A DNA stretch of 64,000 nt from Eutreptiella sp. 'Long Island Sound 2002' (lineage: Eukaryota > Euglenozoa > Euglenophyceae > Eutreptiales > Eutreptiaceae), in NCBI GenBank assembly GCA_964036045.1, contig OZ038380.1, forward strand, positions 121,305,199 to 121,369,198, given 5' to 3'. The notes beneath the pieces are model-generated. The model did not search any database. It was not told the DNA's origin and saw only the letters and a program-made list of their open reading frames with translations. Of this stretch, positions 25,153-37,400 are shown in pieces. How positions within the stretch are numbered: position 1 is the first letter of the stretch; each line of letters opens with the position of its first letter. The translations under genes were made by a program, and so were the position numbers.

Positions 25153-28100
25153 GTGGATTGTGAGTCCCTAACCCCAACTCGAGGGGCCACGCAGCAAAGC
25201 GTGGATTGTGAGTCCCTAACCCCAACTCAAGGGGCCACGCAACAAAGCATGGATTGTGAGTCCCTAACCTCAACTCGAGGGGCCACACAACAAAGCGTGG
25301 ATTGTGAGTCCCTAACCCCAACTCGAGGGGCCACGCAGCAAAGCGTGGATTGTGAGTCCCTAACCCCAACTCAAGGGGCCACGCAACAAAGCATGGATTG
25401 TGAGTCCCTAACCCCAACTCGAGGGGCCACGCAACAAAGCGTGGATTGTGAGTCCCTAACCCCAACTCGAGGGGCCACGCAACAAAGCGTGGATTGTGAG
25501 TCCCTAACCCCAACTCAAGGGGCCACGCAACAAAGCGTGGATTGTGAGTCCCTAACCCCAACTCGAGGGGCCAGGAAACAAAGCGTGGATTGTGAGTCCC
25601 TAACCCAAAATCGAGGGGCCACGCAACAAAGCGTGGATTGTGAGTCCCTAACCCCAACTGGAGGGGCCACGCAACAAAGCGTGGATTGTGAGTCCCTAAC
25701 CCCAACTCCAGGGGCCACGCAAAGAAGCGTGGATTGCGAGTCCCTAACCCCGACTCGAGGGGCCACGCAACAAAGCATGGATTGTGAGTGCCTAACCCCA
25801 AACTCGAGGGGCCACGCAACAAAGCGTGGATTGTGAGTTCCTAACCCCAACTTTAGGGGCCACGCAATAAAGCGTGGATTGTGAGTCCCTAACCCCAACT
25901 CGAGGGGCCACGCAACAAAGCATGGATTGTGAGTGCCTAACCCCAACTCGAGGGGCAACGCAACAAAGCGTGGATTGTGAATCCCTAACCCCAAACTCGA
26001 GGGCCCACGCAACAAAGCGTGGATTGTGAGCCCCTAACCCCAACTCGAGGGGCAACGCAACAAAGCGTGGATTGTGAGTTCCTAACCCCAACTTTAGGGG
26101 CCACGCAACAAAGCGTGGATTGTGAGTCCCTAACCCCAACTCAAGGGGCCACGGAACAAAGCGTGGATTGTGAGACCCTAACCCCAACTCGAGGGGCCAC
26201 GCAACAAAGCATGGATTGTGAGTCCCTAACCCCAACTCGAGGGGCCACGCAACAAAGCGTGGATTGTGAGTCCCTAACCCCAACTCGAGGGGCCACGCAA
26301 CAAAGCGTGGATTGTGAGTCCCGAACCCCAACTCGAGGGGCCAGGCAACAAAGCGTGGATTGTGAGTCCCTAACCCCAACTTGAGGCCCCACGCAATGAA
26401 GCGTGGATTTTGGAGTCCCTAACCCCAACTCGAGGGGCCACGCAACAATGAGTGGATTGTGAGTCCCTAACCCCCACTCGAGGGGCCACGCAACAAAGCG
26501 TGGATTGTGAGTCCCTAACCCCAACTCGAGGGGCCAGGCAACAAAGCGTGGATTGTGAGTCCCTAACCCCAACTTGAGGCCCCACGCAATGAAGCGTGGA
26601 TTTGGAGTCCCTAACCCCAACTCGAGGGGCCAGGCAACAAAGCGTGGATTGTGAGTCCCTAACCCCAACTTGAGGCCCCACGCAATGAAGCGTGGATTTG
26701 GAGTCCCCAACCCCAACTCGAGGAGCCACGCAACAAAGCGTGGATTGTGAATCCCTAACCCCAAACTCGAGGGGCCACGCAACAAAGCGTGGATTGTGAG
26801 TTCCTAACCCCAACTTTAGGGGCCACGCAATAAAGCGTGGATTGTGAGTCCCTAACCCCAACTCGAGGGGCCACGCAACAAAGCGTGGATTGTGAGTGCC
26901 TAACCTCAACTCGAGGGGCAACGCGACAAAGCGTGGATTGTGAATCCCTAACCCCAAACTCGAGGGCCCACGCAGCAAAGCGTGGATTGTGAGTCCCTAA
27001 CCCCAACTCGAGGGGCCACGCAATAAAGCGTGGATTGTGAGTCCCTAACCCCAACTCGAGGGGCCACGCAACAATGCGTGGATTGTGAGTCCCTAACCCC
27101 AACTCAAGGGGCCACGCAACAAAGCATGGATTGTGAGTCCCTAACCTCAACTCGAGGGGCCACACAACAAAGCGTGGATTGTGAGTCCCTAACCCCAACT
27201 CGAGGGGCCACGCAGCAAAGCGTGGATTGTGAGTCCCTAACCCCAACTCAAGGGGCCACGCAACAAAGCATGGATTGTGAGTCCCTAACCTCAACTCGAG
27301 GGGCCACGCAACAAAGCGTGGATTGTGAGTCCCTAACCCCAACTCGAGGGGCCACGCAACAAAGCGTGGATTGTGAGTCCCTAACCCCAACTCAAGGGGC
27401 CACGCAACAAAGCGTGGATCGTGAGTCCCTAACCCCAATTCGAGGGGCCAGGAAACAAAGCGTGGATTGTGAGTCCCTAACCCCAACTCGAGGGGCCAGG
27501 AAACAAAGCGTGGATTGTGAGTCCCTAACCTAAAATCGAGGGGCCACGCAACAAAGCGTGGATTGTGAGTCCCTAACCCCAACTGGAGGGGCCACGCAAC
27601 AAAGCGTGGATTGTGAGTGCCTAACCCCAACTCCAGGGGCCACGCAAAGAAGCGTGGATTGCGAGTCCCTAACCCCGACTCGAGGGGCCACGCAACAAAG
27701 CATGGATTGTGAGTGCCTAACCCCAAACTCGAGGGGCCACGCAACAAAGCGTGGATTGTGAGTTCCTAACCCCAACTTTAGGGGCCACGCAATAAAGCGT
27801 GGATTGTGAGTCCCTAACCCCAACTCGAGGGGCCACGCAACAAAGCATGGATTGTGAGTGCCTAACCCCAACTCGAGGGGCAACGCAACAAAGCGTGGAT
27901 TGTGAATCCCTAACCCCAAACTCGAGGGCCCACGCAACAAAGCGTGGATTGTGAGCCCCTAACCCCAACTCGAGGGGCAACGCAACAAAGCGTGGATTGT
28001 GAGTTCCTAACCCCAACTTTAGGGGCCACGCAACAAAGCGTGGATTGTGAGTCCCGAACCCCATCTCGAGGGGCCAAGCAACAAAGCGTGGATTGTAAGT

Positions 28101-30900
28101 CCCTAACCCCGACTCCAGTGGCCACGCAACAAAGCGTGGATTGTGAGTCCCTAACCCCAACTCAAGGGGCCACGGAACAAAGCGTGGATTGTGAGACCCT
28201 AACCCCAACTCGAGGGGCCACGCAACAAAGCATGGATTGTGAGTCCCTAACCCCAACTCGAGGGGCCACGCAACAAAGCGTGGATTGTGAGTCCCTAACC
28301 CCAACTCGAGGGGCCACGCAACAAAGCGTGGATTGTGAGTCCCTAACCCCAACTCGAGGGGCCAGGCAACAAAGCGTGGATTGTGAGTCCCTAACCCCAA
28401 CTTGAGGCCCCACGCAATGAGGCGTGGATTTGGAGTCCCTAACCCCAACTCGAGGGGCCACGCAACAATGAGTGGATTGTGAGTCCCTAACCCCAACTCG
28501 AGGGGCCACGCAACAAAGCGTGGATTGTGAGTCCCTAACCCCAACTCGAGGGGCCAGGCAACAAAGCGTGGATTGTGAGTCCCTAACCCCAACTTGAGGC
28601 CCCACGCAATGAAGCGTGGATTTGGAGTCCCTAACCCCAACTCGAGGGGCCAGGCAACAAAGCGTGGATTGTGAGTCCCTAACCCCAACTTGAGGCCCCA
28701 CGCAATGAAGCGTGGATTTGGAGTCCCCAACCCCAACTCGAGGAGCCACGCAACAAAGCGTGGATTGTGAATCCCTAACCCCAAACGCGAGGGGCCACGC
28801 AACAAAGCCTGGATTGTGAGTTCCTAACCCCAACTTTAGGGGCCACGCAATAAAGCGTGGATTGTGAGTCCCTAACCCCAACTCGAGGGGCCACGCAACA
28901 AAGCATGGATTGTGAGTGCCTAACCCCAACTCGAGGGGCAACGCGACAAAGCGTGGATTGTGAATCCCTAACCCCAAACTCGAGGGCCCACGCGACAAAG
29001 CGTGGATGGTGAGTCCCTAACCCCAACTCGAGGGGCCACGCAATAAAGCGTGGATTGTGAGTCCCTAACCCCAACTCGAGGGGCCACGCAACAATGCGTG
29101 GATTGTGAGTCCCTAACCCCAACTCAAGGGGCCACGCAACAAAGCATGGATTGTGAGTCCCTAACCTCAACTCGAGGGGCCACGCAACAAAGCGTGGATT
29201 GTGAGTCCCTAACCCCAACTCGAGGGGCCACGCAACAAAGCGTGGATTGTGAGTCCCTAACCCCAACTCAAGGGGCCACGCAACAAAGCGTGGATTGTGA
29301 GTCCCTAACCCCAACTCGAGGGGCCAGGCAACAAAGCGTGGATTGTGAGTCCCTAACCCCAACTTGAGGCGCCACGCAATGAAGCGTGGATTGTGAGTCC
29401 CTAACTCAAACTCGAGGGGCCACGCAACAAAGCGTGGATTGTGAGTCCCTAACCCCAACTCCAGGGGCCACGCAACAAAGCGTGGATTGTGAGTCCCTAA
29501 CCCCAACTCGAGGGGCCACGCAACAAAGCATGGATTGTGAGTGCCTAACCCCAACTCGAGGGGCAACGCAACAAAGCGTGGATTGTGAATCCCTAACCCC
29601 AAAGTCGAGGGGCCACGCAACAAAGCGTGGATTGTGAGTCCCTAACCCCATCTCGAGGGGCCACGCAACAATGCGTGGATTGTGAGTCCCTAACCCCAAC
29701 TCCAGGGGCCACGCAACAAAGCGTGGATTGTGAGTCCCTAACCCCAACTCGAGGGGCCACGCAACAAAGCGTGGATTGTGAGCCCCTAACCCCAACTCGA
29801 GGGGCAACGCAACAAAGCGTGGATTGTGAGTTCCCAACCCCAACTTTAGGGGCCACGCAACAAAGCGTGGATTGTGAGTCCCGAACCCCATCTCGAGGGG
29901 CCACGCAACAATGCGTGGATTGTGAGTCCCTAACCCCAACTCCAAGGGCCACGCAACAAAGCGTGGATTGTGAGTCCCTAACCCCAACTCGAGGGGCCAC
30001 GCAACAAAGCGTGGATTGTGAATCCCTAACCCCAACTCAAGGGGCCACGCAACAAAGCGTGGATTGTGAGACCCTAACCCCAACTCGAGGGGCCACGCAA
30101 CAAAGCATGGATTGTGAGTCCCTAACCCCAACTCAAGGGGCCACGCAACAAAGCATGGATTGTGAGTCACTAACCCCAACTTGAGGGGCCACGCAGCAAA
30201 GCGTGGATTGTGAGTCCCTAACCCCAACTCGAGGGGCCACGCAACAAAGCGTGGATTGTGAGTCCCTAACCCCAACTCGAGGGGCCAGGCAACAAAGCGT
30301 GGATTGTGAGTCCCTAACCCCAACTTGAGGCGCCACGCAATGAAGCGTGGATTGTGAGTCCCTAACCCCAACTCGAGGGTCCACGCAACAAAGCGTGGAT
30401 TGTGAGTCCCTAACCCCAACTCGAGGGGCCACGCAAAAAAGCGTGGATTGTGAGTCCCTAACCCCAACTCGAGGGGCCACGCAACAAAGCGTGGATTCTG
30501 AGTCCCTAACCCCAACTCGAGGGGCCACGCAATAAAGCGTGGATTGTGAGTCCCTAACCCCAACTCGAGGGGCCACGCAGCAAAGCGTGGATTGTGAGTC
30601 CCTAACCCCAACTCAAGGGGCCACGCAACAAAGCATGGATTGTGAGTCCCTAACCTCAACTCGAGGGGCCACGCAACAAAGCGTGGATTGTGAGTCCCTA
30701 ACCCCAACTCGAGGGGCCACGCAACAAAGCGTGGATTGTGAGTCCCTAACCCCAACTCAAGGGGCCACGCAACAAAGCGTGGATTGTGAGTCCCTAACCC
30801 CAACTCGAGGGGCCAGGCAACAAAGCTTGGATTGTGGGTCCCTAACCCCAACTTGAGGCGCCACGCAATGAAGCGTGGATTGTGAGTCCCTAACCCCAAC
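25153..30900 (+). repeat. Higher-order repeat of 1.5-2.0 kb, three full units plus a partial
   Basis: A recognisable run of units (a TCTCAAGGGGCC-type unit, then one with CCTAACCTCAACTCGAGG, then canonical units) starts near 25,153, 27,030, 29,050 and 30,539. The intervals are 1,877, 2,020 and 1,489 bp. These equal 39 x 48 + 5, 42 x 48 + 4 and 31 x 48 + 1, and the extra bases match the counted 1-bp-long units (CCCCAAACTCGAG and one GGATTTTGGAG). Inside the first two units are runs of CTTGAGGCCCCACGCAATGAAGCG followed by GGATTTGGAGTCC, near 26,380-26,705 and 28,400-28,725. The second unit has two extra 48-bp units near 28,060-28,130. Only satellite is present. Confidence 0.75.
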
Positions 30901-31189
30901 TCGAGGGGCCACGCAACAAAGCGTGGATTGTGAGTCCCCCACCCCAACTCGAGGGGCCACACAAAAAAGCATGGATTGTGAGTCCCTAACCCCAACTCCA
31001 GGTGCCACGCAACAAAGCGTGGATTTTGAGTCCCTAACCCCGACTCGAGGCGCCACGCAATAAAGCATGGAGTGTGAGTCACTAACCCCAACTCGAGGGG
31101 CCACGCAACAAAGCGTGGATTGTGAGTCCCTAACCCCAACTCGAGGGGCCACGCAACAATGCGTGGATTGTGAGTCCCTAACCCCAACT

Positions 31190-33480
31190 CAAGGGGCCAA
31201 TCCCAACTTGAGGGGCCATGCAAAAAAGCGTGGATTGTGAGTCCCTAACCCCAACTCGAGGGGCCACGCAACATAGCGTGGATTGTGAGCCCCTAACCCC
31301 AACTCGAGGGGCCATGCAAAAAAGCGTGGAGTGTGAGTCCCTAACCCCAACTCGAGGGGCCACGCAACAAAGCATGGATTGTGAGTGCCTAACCCCAACT
31401 TGAGGGGCCACGCAACAAAGCGTGGATTGTGAATCCCTAACCACAAACTCGAGGGGCCACGCAACAAAGCGTGGATTGTGAGCACCTAACCCCAACTCGA
31501 GGGGCAACGCAACAAAGCGTGGATTGTGAGTTCCTAACCCCAACTCTAGGGGCCACGCAATAAAGCGTGGATTGTGAGCCCCTAACCCCAACTTGAGGCG
31601 CCACGCAATGAAGCGTGGATTGTGAGTCCCTAACCCCAACTTGAGGGGCCACGCAACAAAGCGTGGATTGTGAGTCCCTAACCCCAACTCGAGGGGCCAC
31701 GCAACAAAGCGTGGATTGTGAGTCCCTAACCCCAACTCGAGGGGCCCTGCAACAAAGCGTGGATTGTGAGTCCCCAACCCCAACTCGAGGGGCCACGCAG
31801 CAAAGCGTGGATTGTGAGTCCCTAACTCCAACTCCAGGGGCCATGCAACAAAGCGTGTATTGTGAGTCCCTAACCCCAACTCGAGGGGCAACGCAACAAA
31901 GCGTGGATCGTGAGTCCCTAACCCCAACTCAAGAGGCCACGCAACAAAGCGTGGATTGTGAGACCCTTACCCCAACTCCAGGGGCCACGCAATAAAGCGT
32001 GGATTGTGAGTCCCTAACCCCAACTCAAGGGGCCACACAACAAAGCGCGGATTGTGAGTCCCTAACCCCAACTCGACGGGCCACGCAACAAAGCGTGGAT
32101 TGTGAGTCCCTAACCCCGACTGGAGGGGCCACGCAACAAAGCATGGATTGTGAGTGCCTAACCCCAACTCGAGGGGCCACGCAACAAAGCATGGATTGCG
32201 AGTCCCTAACCCCAACTCGAGGCGCCACGCAATAAAGCATGGAGTGTGAGTCCCTAACCCCAACTCGAGGGGCCACGCAACAAAGCGTGGATTGTGAGTC
32301 CCTAACCCCAACTCGAGGGGCCACGCAACAAAGCATGGATTGTGAGTGCCTAACCCCAACTCGAGGGGCCACGCAACAAAGCATGGATTGCGAGTCCCTA
32401 ACCCCAACTCGAGGCGCCACGCAATAAAGCATGGAGTGTGAGTCCCTAACCCCAACTCGAGGGGCCACGCAACAAAGCGTGGATTGTGAGTCCCTAACCC
32501 CAACTCGAGGGGCCACGCAACAATGCGTGGATTGTGAGTCCCTAACCCCAACTCAAGGGGCCAACCCCAACTCGAGGGGCCATGCAAAAAAGCGTGGATT
32601 GTGAGTCCCTAACCCCAACTCGAGGGGCCACGCAACAAAGCATGGATTGTGAGTGCCTAACCCCCACTCGAGGGGCCACGCAACAAAGCGTGGATTGTGA
32701 GCCCCTAACCCCAACTCGAGGGGCCATGCAAAAAAGCGTGGATTGTGAGTCCCTAACCCCAACTCGAGGGGCCACGCAACAAAGCATGGATTGTGAGTGC
32801 CTAACCCCAACTTGAGGGGCCACGCAACAAAGCGTGGATTGTGATTCCCTAACCACAAACTCGAGGGGCCACGCAACAAAGCGTGGATTGTGAGCCCCTA
32901 ACCCCAACTCGAGGGGCAACACAACAAAGCGTGGATTGTGAGTTCCTAACCCCAACTCTAGGGGCCACGCAATAAAGCGTGGATTGTGAGTCCCTAACCC
33001 CGACTTGAGGCGCCACGCAATGAAGCGTGGATTGTGAGTCCCTAACCCCAACTCGAGGGGCCACGCAACAAAGCGTGGATTGTGAGTCCCTAACCCCAAC
33101 TCGAGGGGCCACGCAACAAAGCGTGGATTGTGAGTCCCTAACCCCAACTCGAGGGGCCCTGCAACAAAGGGTGGATTGTGAGTCCCCAACCCCAACTCGA
33201 GGGGCCACGCAACAAAGCGTGGATTGTGAGTCCCTAACTCCAACTCCAGGGGCCATGCAACAAAGCGTGAATCATGAGTCCCTAACCCCCAGTCAAGAGG
33301 CCACGCAACAAAGCGTGGATTGTGAGACCCTAACCCCAACTCCAGGGGCCACGCAATAAAGCGTGGATTGTGAGTCCCTAACCCCAACTCAAGGGGGCAC
33401 GCAACAAAGCGCGGATTGTGAGTCCCTAACCCCAACTCGAGGGGCCACGCAATAAAGCGTGGATTGTGAGTCCCTCGAGG
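31190..33480 (+). repeat. Duplicated 1.36-1.41-kb block containing a 19-bp stub unit
   Basis: Near 31,191-31,210 and again near 32,555-32,575 the array passes from GGGGCCA straight to ATCCCAACT or ACCCCAACT, so 29 bp of a unit are missing and a 19-bp stub remains. The two stubs are 1,364 bp apart, and units after each agree (GCCATGCAAAAAAGCG, then CCACAAACTCGAGG). After one unit is lost or gained the offset becomes 1,412 bp. 1,364 equals 28 x 48 plus the 19-bp stub plus one extra base, which accounts for the length exactly. Within the first copy, four units at about 32,130-32,260 are repeated at about 32,322-32,450, an offset of 192 bp. Confidence 0.75.
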
Positions 33481-33490
33481 GGCCGGGCAA
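33470..33490 (+). other. 10-bp internal deletion in one satellite unit
   Basis: The unit reads GAGTCCCTCGAGGGGCC, so ten bases between CCCT and CGAG are absent and the CCCTAACCCC motif is lost. This is the largest deletion I found apart from the two 29-bp stubs, and it occurs once. The short CT repeat on both sides of the gap suggests slippage or microhomology joining. Confidence 0.8.
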
Positions 33491-33699
33491 CAAAGCATGG
33501 ATTGTGAGTGCCTAGCCCCAACTCGAGGGGCCACGCAACAAAGCGTGGATCGTGAGTCCCTAACCCCAACTCAAGGGGCCACGCAACTAAGCATGGATTG
33601 TGAGTCCCTAACCCCAACTCGAGGGGCCACGCAACAAAGCGTGGATTGTGAATCCCTAACCACAAACTCGAGGGGCCACGCAACAAAGCGTGGATTGTG

Positions 33700-36600
33700 A
33701 GCCCCTAACCCCAACTCGAGGGGCAACGCAACAAAGCGTGGATTGTGAGTTCCTAACCCCAACTCTAGGGGCCACGCAATAAAGCGTGGATTGTGAGTCC
33801 CTAACCCCAACTCGAGAGGCCACGCAACAAAGCGTGGATTGTGAGTCCCTAACCCCAACCCGAGTGGCCACGCAACAAAGCGTGGATTGGGAGTCCCTAA
33901 CCCCAACTCGAGGGGCCACACAAAAAATCATGGATTGTGAGTCCCTAACCCCAACTTGAGGGGCCACGCAACAATGCGTGGATTGTGAGTCCCTAACCCC
34001 AACTCCACGGGCCACGCAACAAAGCGAGGCTTGTGAGTCCCTAACCCCAACTCGAGGGGCAACACAACAAAGCGTGGATCGTGAGTCCCTAACCCCAACT
34101 CAAGGGGCCACGCAACAAAGCGTGGATTGTGAGACCCTAACCCCAACTCGAGGGGCCACGCAATAAAGCGTGGATTGTGAGAACCTAACCCCAACTCAAG
34201 GGGCCACACAACAAAGCGCGGATTGTCAGTCCCTAACCCCAACTCGAGGGGCCACGCAACAAAGCGTGGATTGTGAGTCCCTAACCCCAACTCGAGGGGC
34301 CACGCAGCAAAGCGTGGATTGTGAGTCCCTAAACCCAATTCGGGGGGCCACGCAACAAAGCGTGGATTGTGAGTCCCTAACCCCAACTCGAGGGGCCACG
34401 CAAAAAAGCGTGGATTGTGAGCCCCTAACCCCAACTCGAGGGGCCACGCAACAAAGCGTGGATTGTGAGGTCCTAACCCCATCTTGAGGGGCCACGCAAT
34501 AAAGCGTGGATTGTGGGTCCCTAACCCCAACTCAAGGGGCCACGCAGCAAAGCGTGGATTGTGAGTCCCTAACCCCAACTCAAGGGGCCACGCAACAAAG
34601 CATGGATTGTGAGTCCCTAACCCCAACTCGAGGGGCCACGCAACAAAGCGTGGATTGTGAGTCCCCAACCCCAACTCGAGGGGCCACGCAACGATGCGTG
34701 GATTGTGAGACCCCCACCCCAACTCCAGGGGCCACGCAACAAAGCATGGATTGTGAGTCCCCAACCCCAACTCGAGGGGTCACGCAATAAAGCGTGGATT
34801 GTGAGTCCCTAACCCCAACTCGAGGGGCCACGCAGCAAAGCGTGGATTGTGAGTCCCTAACCCCAACTCAAGGGGCCACGCAGCAGCGTGGATTGTGAGT
34901 CCCTAACCCCAACTCGAGGGGCCACGCAACAAAGCGTGGATTGTGAGTCCCTAACCCCAACTCGAGGGGCCACGCACCAAAGCGTGGATTGTGAGTCCCT
35001 AACCCCAACTCGAGGGGACACGCAATGAAGTGTGGATTGTGAGTTCCTAACCCCAACTTGAGGGGCCACGCACCAAAGCATGGATTGTGAGTCCCTAACC
35101 CCAACTCGAGCGGTCACGCAATAAAGCGTGGATTGTGAGTCCCTAACCCCAACTCGAGGGGCCACGCAATAAAGCTTGGATTGTGAGTTTCTAACCCCAA
35201 CTCAAGGGGCCACGCAACAAAGCATGGACTGTGAGTCCCGAACCCCAACTCGAGGGGCCACGCAACAAAGCGTGGATTGTGAGTCCCTAACCCCAACTCG
35301 AGGGGCCACGCAATAAAGCGTGGATTGTGAGTCCCTAACCCCAACTCGAGGGGCCACACAACAAAGCGTGCATTGTGAGTCCCTAACCCCAACTCGAGGG
35401 GTCACGCAATAAAGCGTGGATAGTGAGTCCCTAACCCCAACTCAAGGGGCCACGCAACAAAGCATGGACTGTGAGTTCCTAACCCCAACTCAAGGGGCCA
35501 CGCAACAAAGCGTGCATTGTGAGTCCCTAACCCCGACTCGAGGGGCCACACAGCAAAGCGTGGATTGTGAGTCCCTAACCCCAACTCGAGGGGCAACGCA
35601 ATAAAGCGTGGATTGTGAGTCCCTAACCCCAACTTGAGGGGCCACGCAGCAAAGCGTGGACTGTGAGTCCCTAACCCCAACTCAAGGGGACACGCAACAA
35701 AGCATGGACTGTGAGTCCCTAACCCCAACTCGAGGGGCCATGCAATAACGCGTGGATTGTGAGTCCCTAACCCCAACTCAAGGGGCCACGCAACAAAGCG
35801 TGGATTGTGAGTCCCTAACCCCAACTTGAGGGGCCACACAGCAAAGCCTGGATTGTGAATCCCTAACCCGAACTTGAGGGGCCACGCAACAAAGCATGGA
35901 TTGTGAGTCCCTTACCCCAACTCGAGGGGCCACGCAACAAAGCATGCATTGTGAGTCCCTAACCCCAACTCGAGGGGCCACGCAACAAAGCGTGGATTGT
36001 GAGTCCCTAACCCCAACTTGAGGGGCCACGCAACAATGCGTGGATTGTGAGCCCCTAACCCCAACTCAAGGGGCCACGCAACAAACCGTGGATTGTGAGT
36101 CCCCAACCCGAACTCGAGGGGTCACGCAATAAAGCGTGGATTGTGAGTCCCTAACCCCAACTCGAGGGGCCACGCAGCAAAACGTGGATTGTGAGTTCCT
36201 AACCCCAACTCAAGGGGCCACGCAACAAAGCGTGCATTGTGAGTCCCTAACCCCAACTCGAGGGGCCACATAGCAAAGCGTGGATTGTGAGTCCCTAACT
36301 CCAACTCGAGGGGCCACGCAATAAAGCGTGGATTGTGAGTCCTTAACCCCAACTTGAGGGGCCACGCAGCAAAGCGTGGACTGTGAGTCCCTAACCCCAA
36401 CTCAAAGGGCCACGCAACAAAGCATGGACTGTGAGTCCCTAACCCCAACTCGAGGGGCCACGCAACAAGGCGTGGATTGTGAGTCCCTAACCCCAACTCG
36501 AGGGGCCATGCAACAAAGCGTGGATTGTGAGTCCCTAACCCCAACTTGAGGGGCCACACAGCAAAGCGTGGATTGTGAGTCCCTAACCCGGACTTGAGGG

Positions 36601-37400
36601 GCCACGCAATAAAGCATGGATTGTGAGTCCCTTACCCCAACTCGAGGGGCCACGCAATAAAGCGTGGATTCTGAGTCCCTAACCCCAACTCAAGGGGCCA
36701 CGCAACAAAGCATGGACTGTGAGTCCCTAACCCCAACTCGAGGGGCCACGCAATAACGCGTGGATTGTGAGTCCCTAACCCCAACTCGAGGGGCCACGCA
36801 ACAAAGCATGGATTGTGAGTCCCTAACCCCAAGTGGGGGCCAGGCAACAAAGCGTGGATTGTGAGTCCCTAACCCCAACTCGAGGGGCCACGCAACAAAG
36901 CATGGATTGTGAGTCCCTAACCCCAACTCAAGGGGCCACGCAACAAAGCGTGGATTGTGAGTCCCTAACCCCAACTTGAGGGGCCACACAGCAAAGCGTG
37001 GATTGTGAGTCCCTAACCCGAACTTGAGGGGCCACGCAACAAAGCATGGATTGTGAGTCCCTTACCCCAACTCGAGGGGCCACGCAACAAAGCATGCATT
37101 GTGAGTCCCTAACCCCAACTCGAGGGGCCACGCAACAATTCGTGGATTGTGAGTCCCTAACCCCAACTCAAGGGGCCACGCAACAAACCGTGGATTGTGA
37201 GTCCCCAACCCCAACTCGAGGGGCCACGCAACAAAGCGTGGATTGTGAGTCCCCAACCCCAACTCGAGGGGCCACGCAACAAAGCGTAGATTGTGAGTCC
37301 CTAACCCCAACTCGGGGGGCCACGCAACAAAGCGTGGATTGTGAGTCCCCAACCTCAACTCGAGGGGCAACGCAACAAAGCGTGGATTGTGAGTCCCTAA
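33700..37400 (+). repeat. Heterogeneous satellite stretch with a 720-bp (15-unit) pattern
   Basis: Units starting GGTCACGCAATAAAGCGTGG at about 35,401 and 36,121 are 720 bp apart and are followed by a partly matching order of units with GTGGACTGTGAG, CACAGCAAAGCG and CCCGAACTTGAGG. Length variants are isolated: a 2-bp loss in CACGCAGCAGCGTGG (near 34,882) and a 2-bp loss in CCCCAAGTGGGGGCC (near 36,832). Units are more diverged from one another than in the blocks to either side. The stretch holds only satellite. Confidence 0.6.

Noticed and set aside
24401-25822. Several 470-codon minus-strand frames of equal length as a gene family
   Set aside because: Equal lengths at 18.5-19.9 and 20.2-21.6 kb reflect the 1,681-bp higher-order repeat, and their ends lie at the same 1-bp indels, not at gene boundaries.
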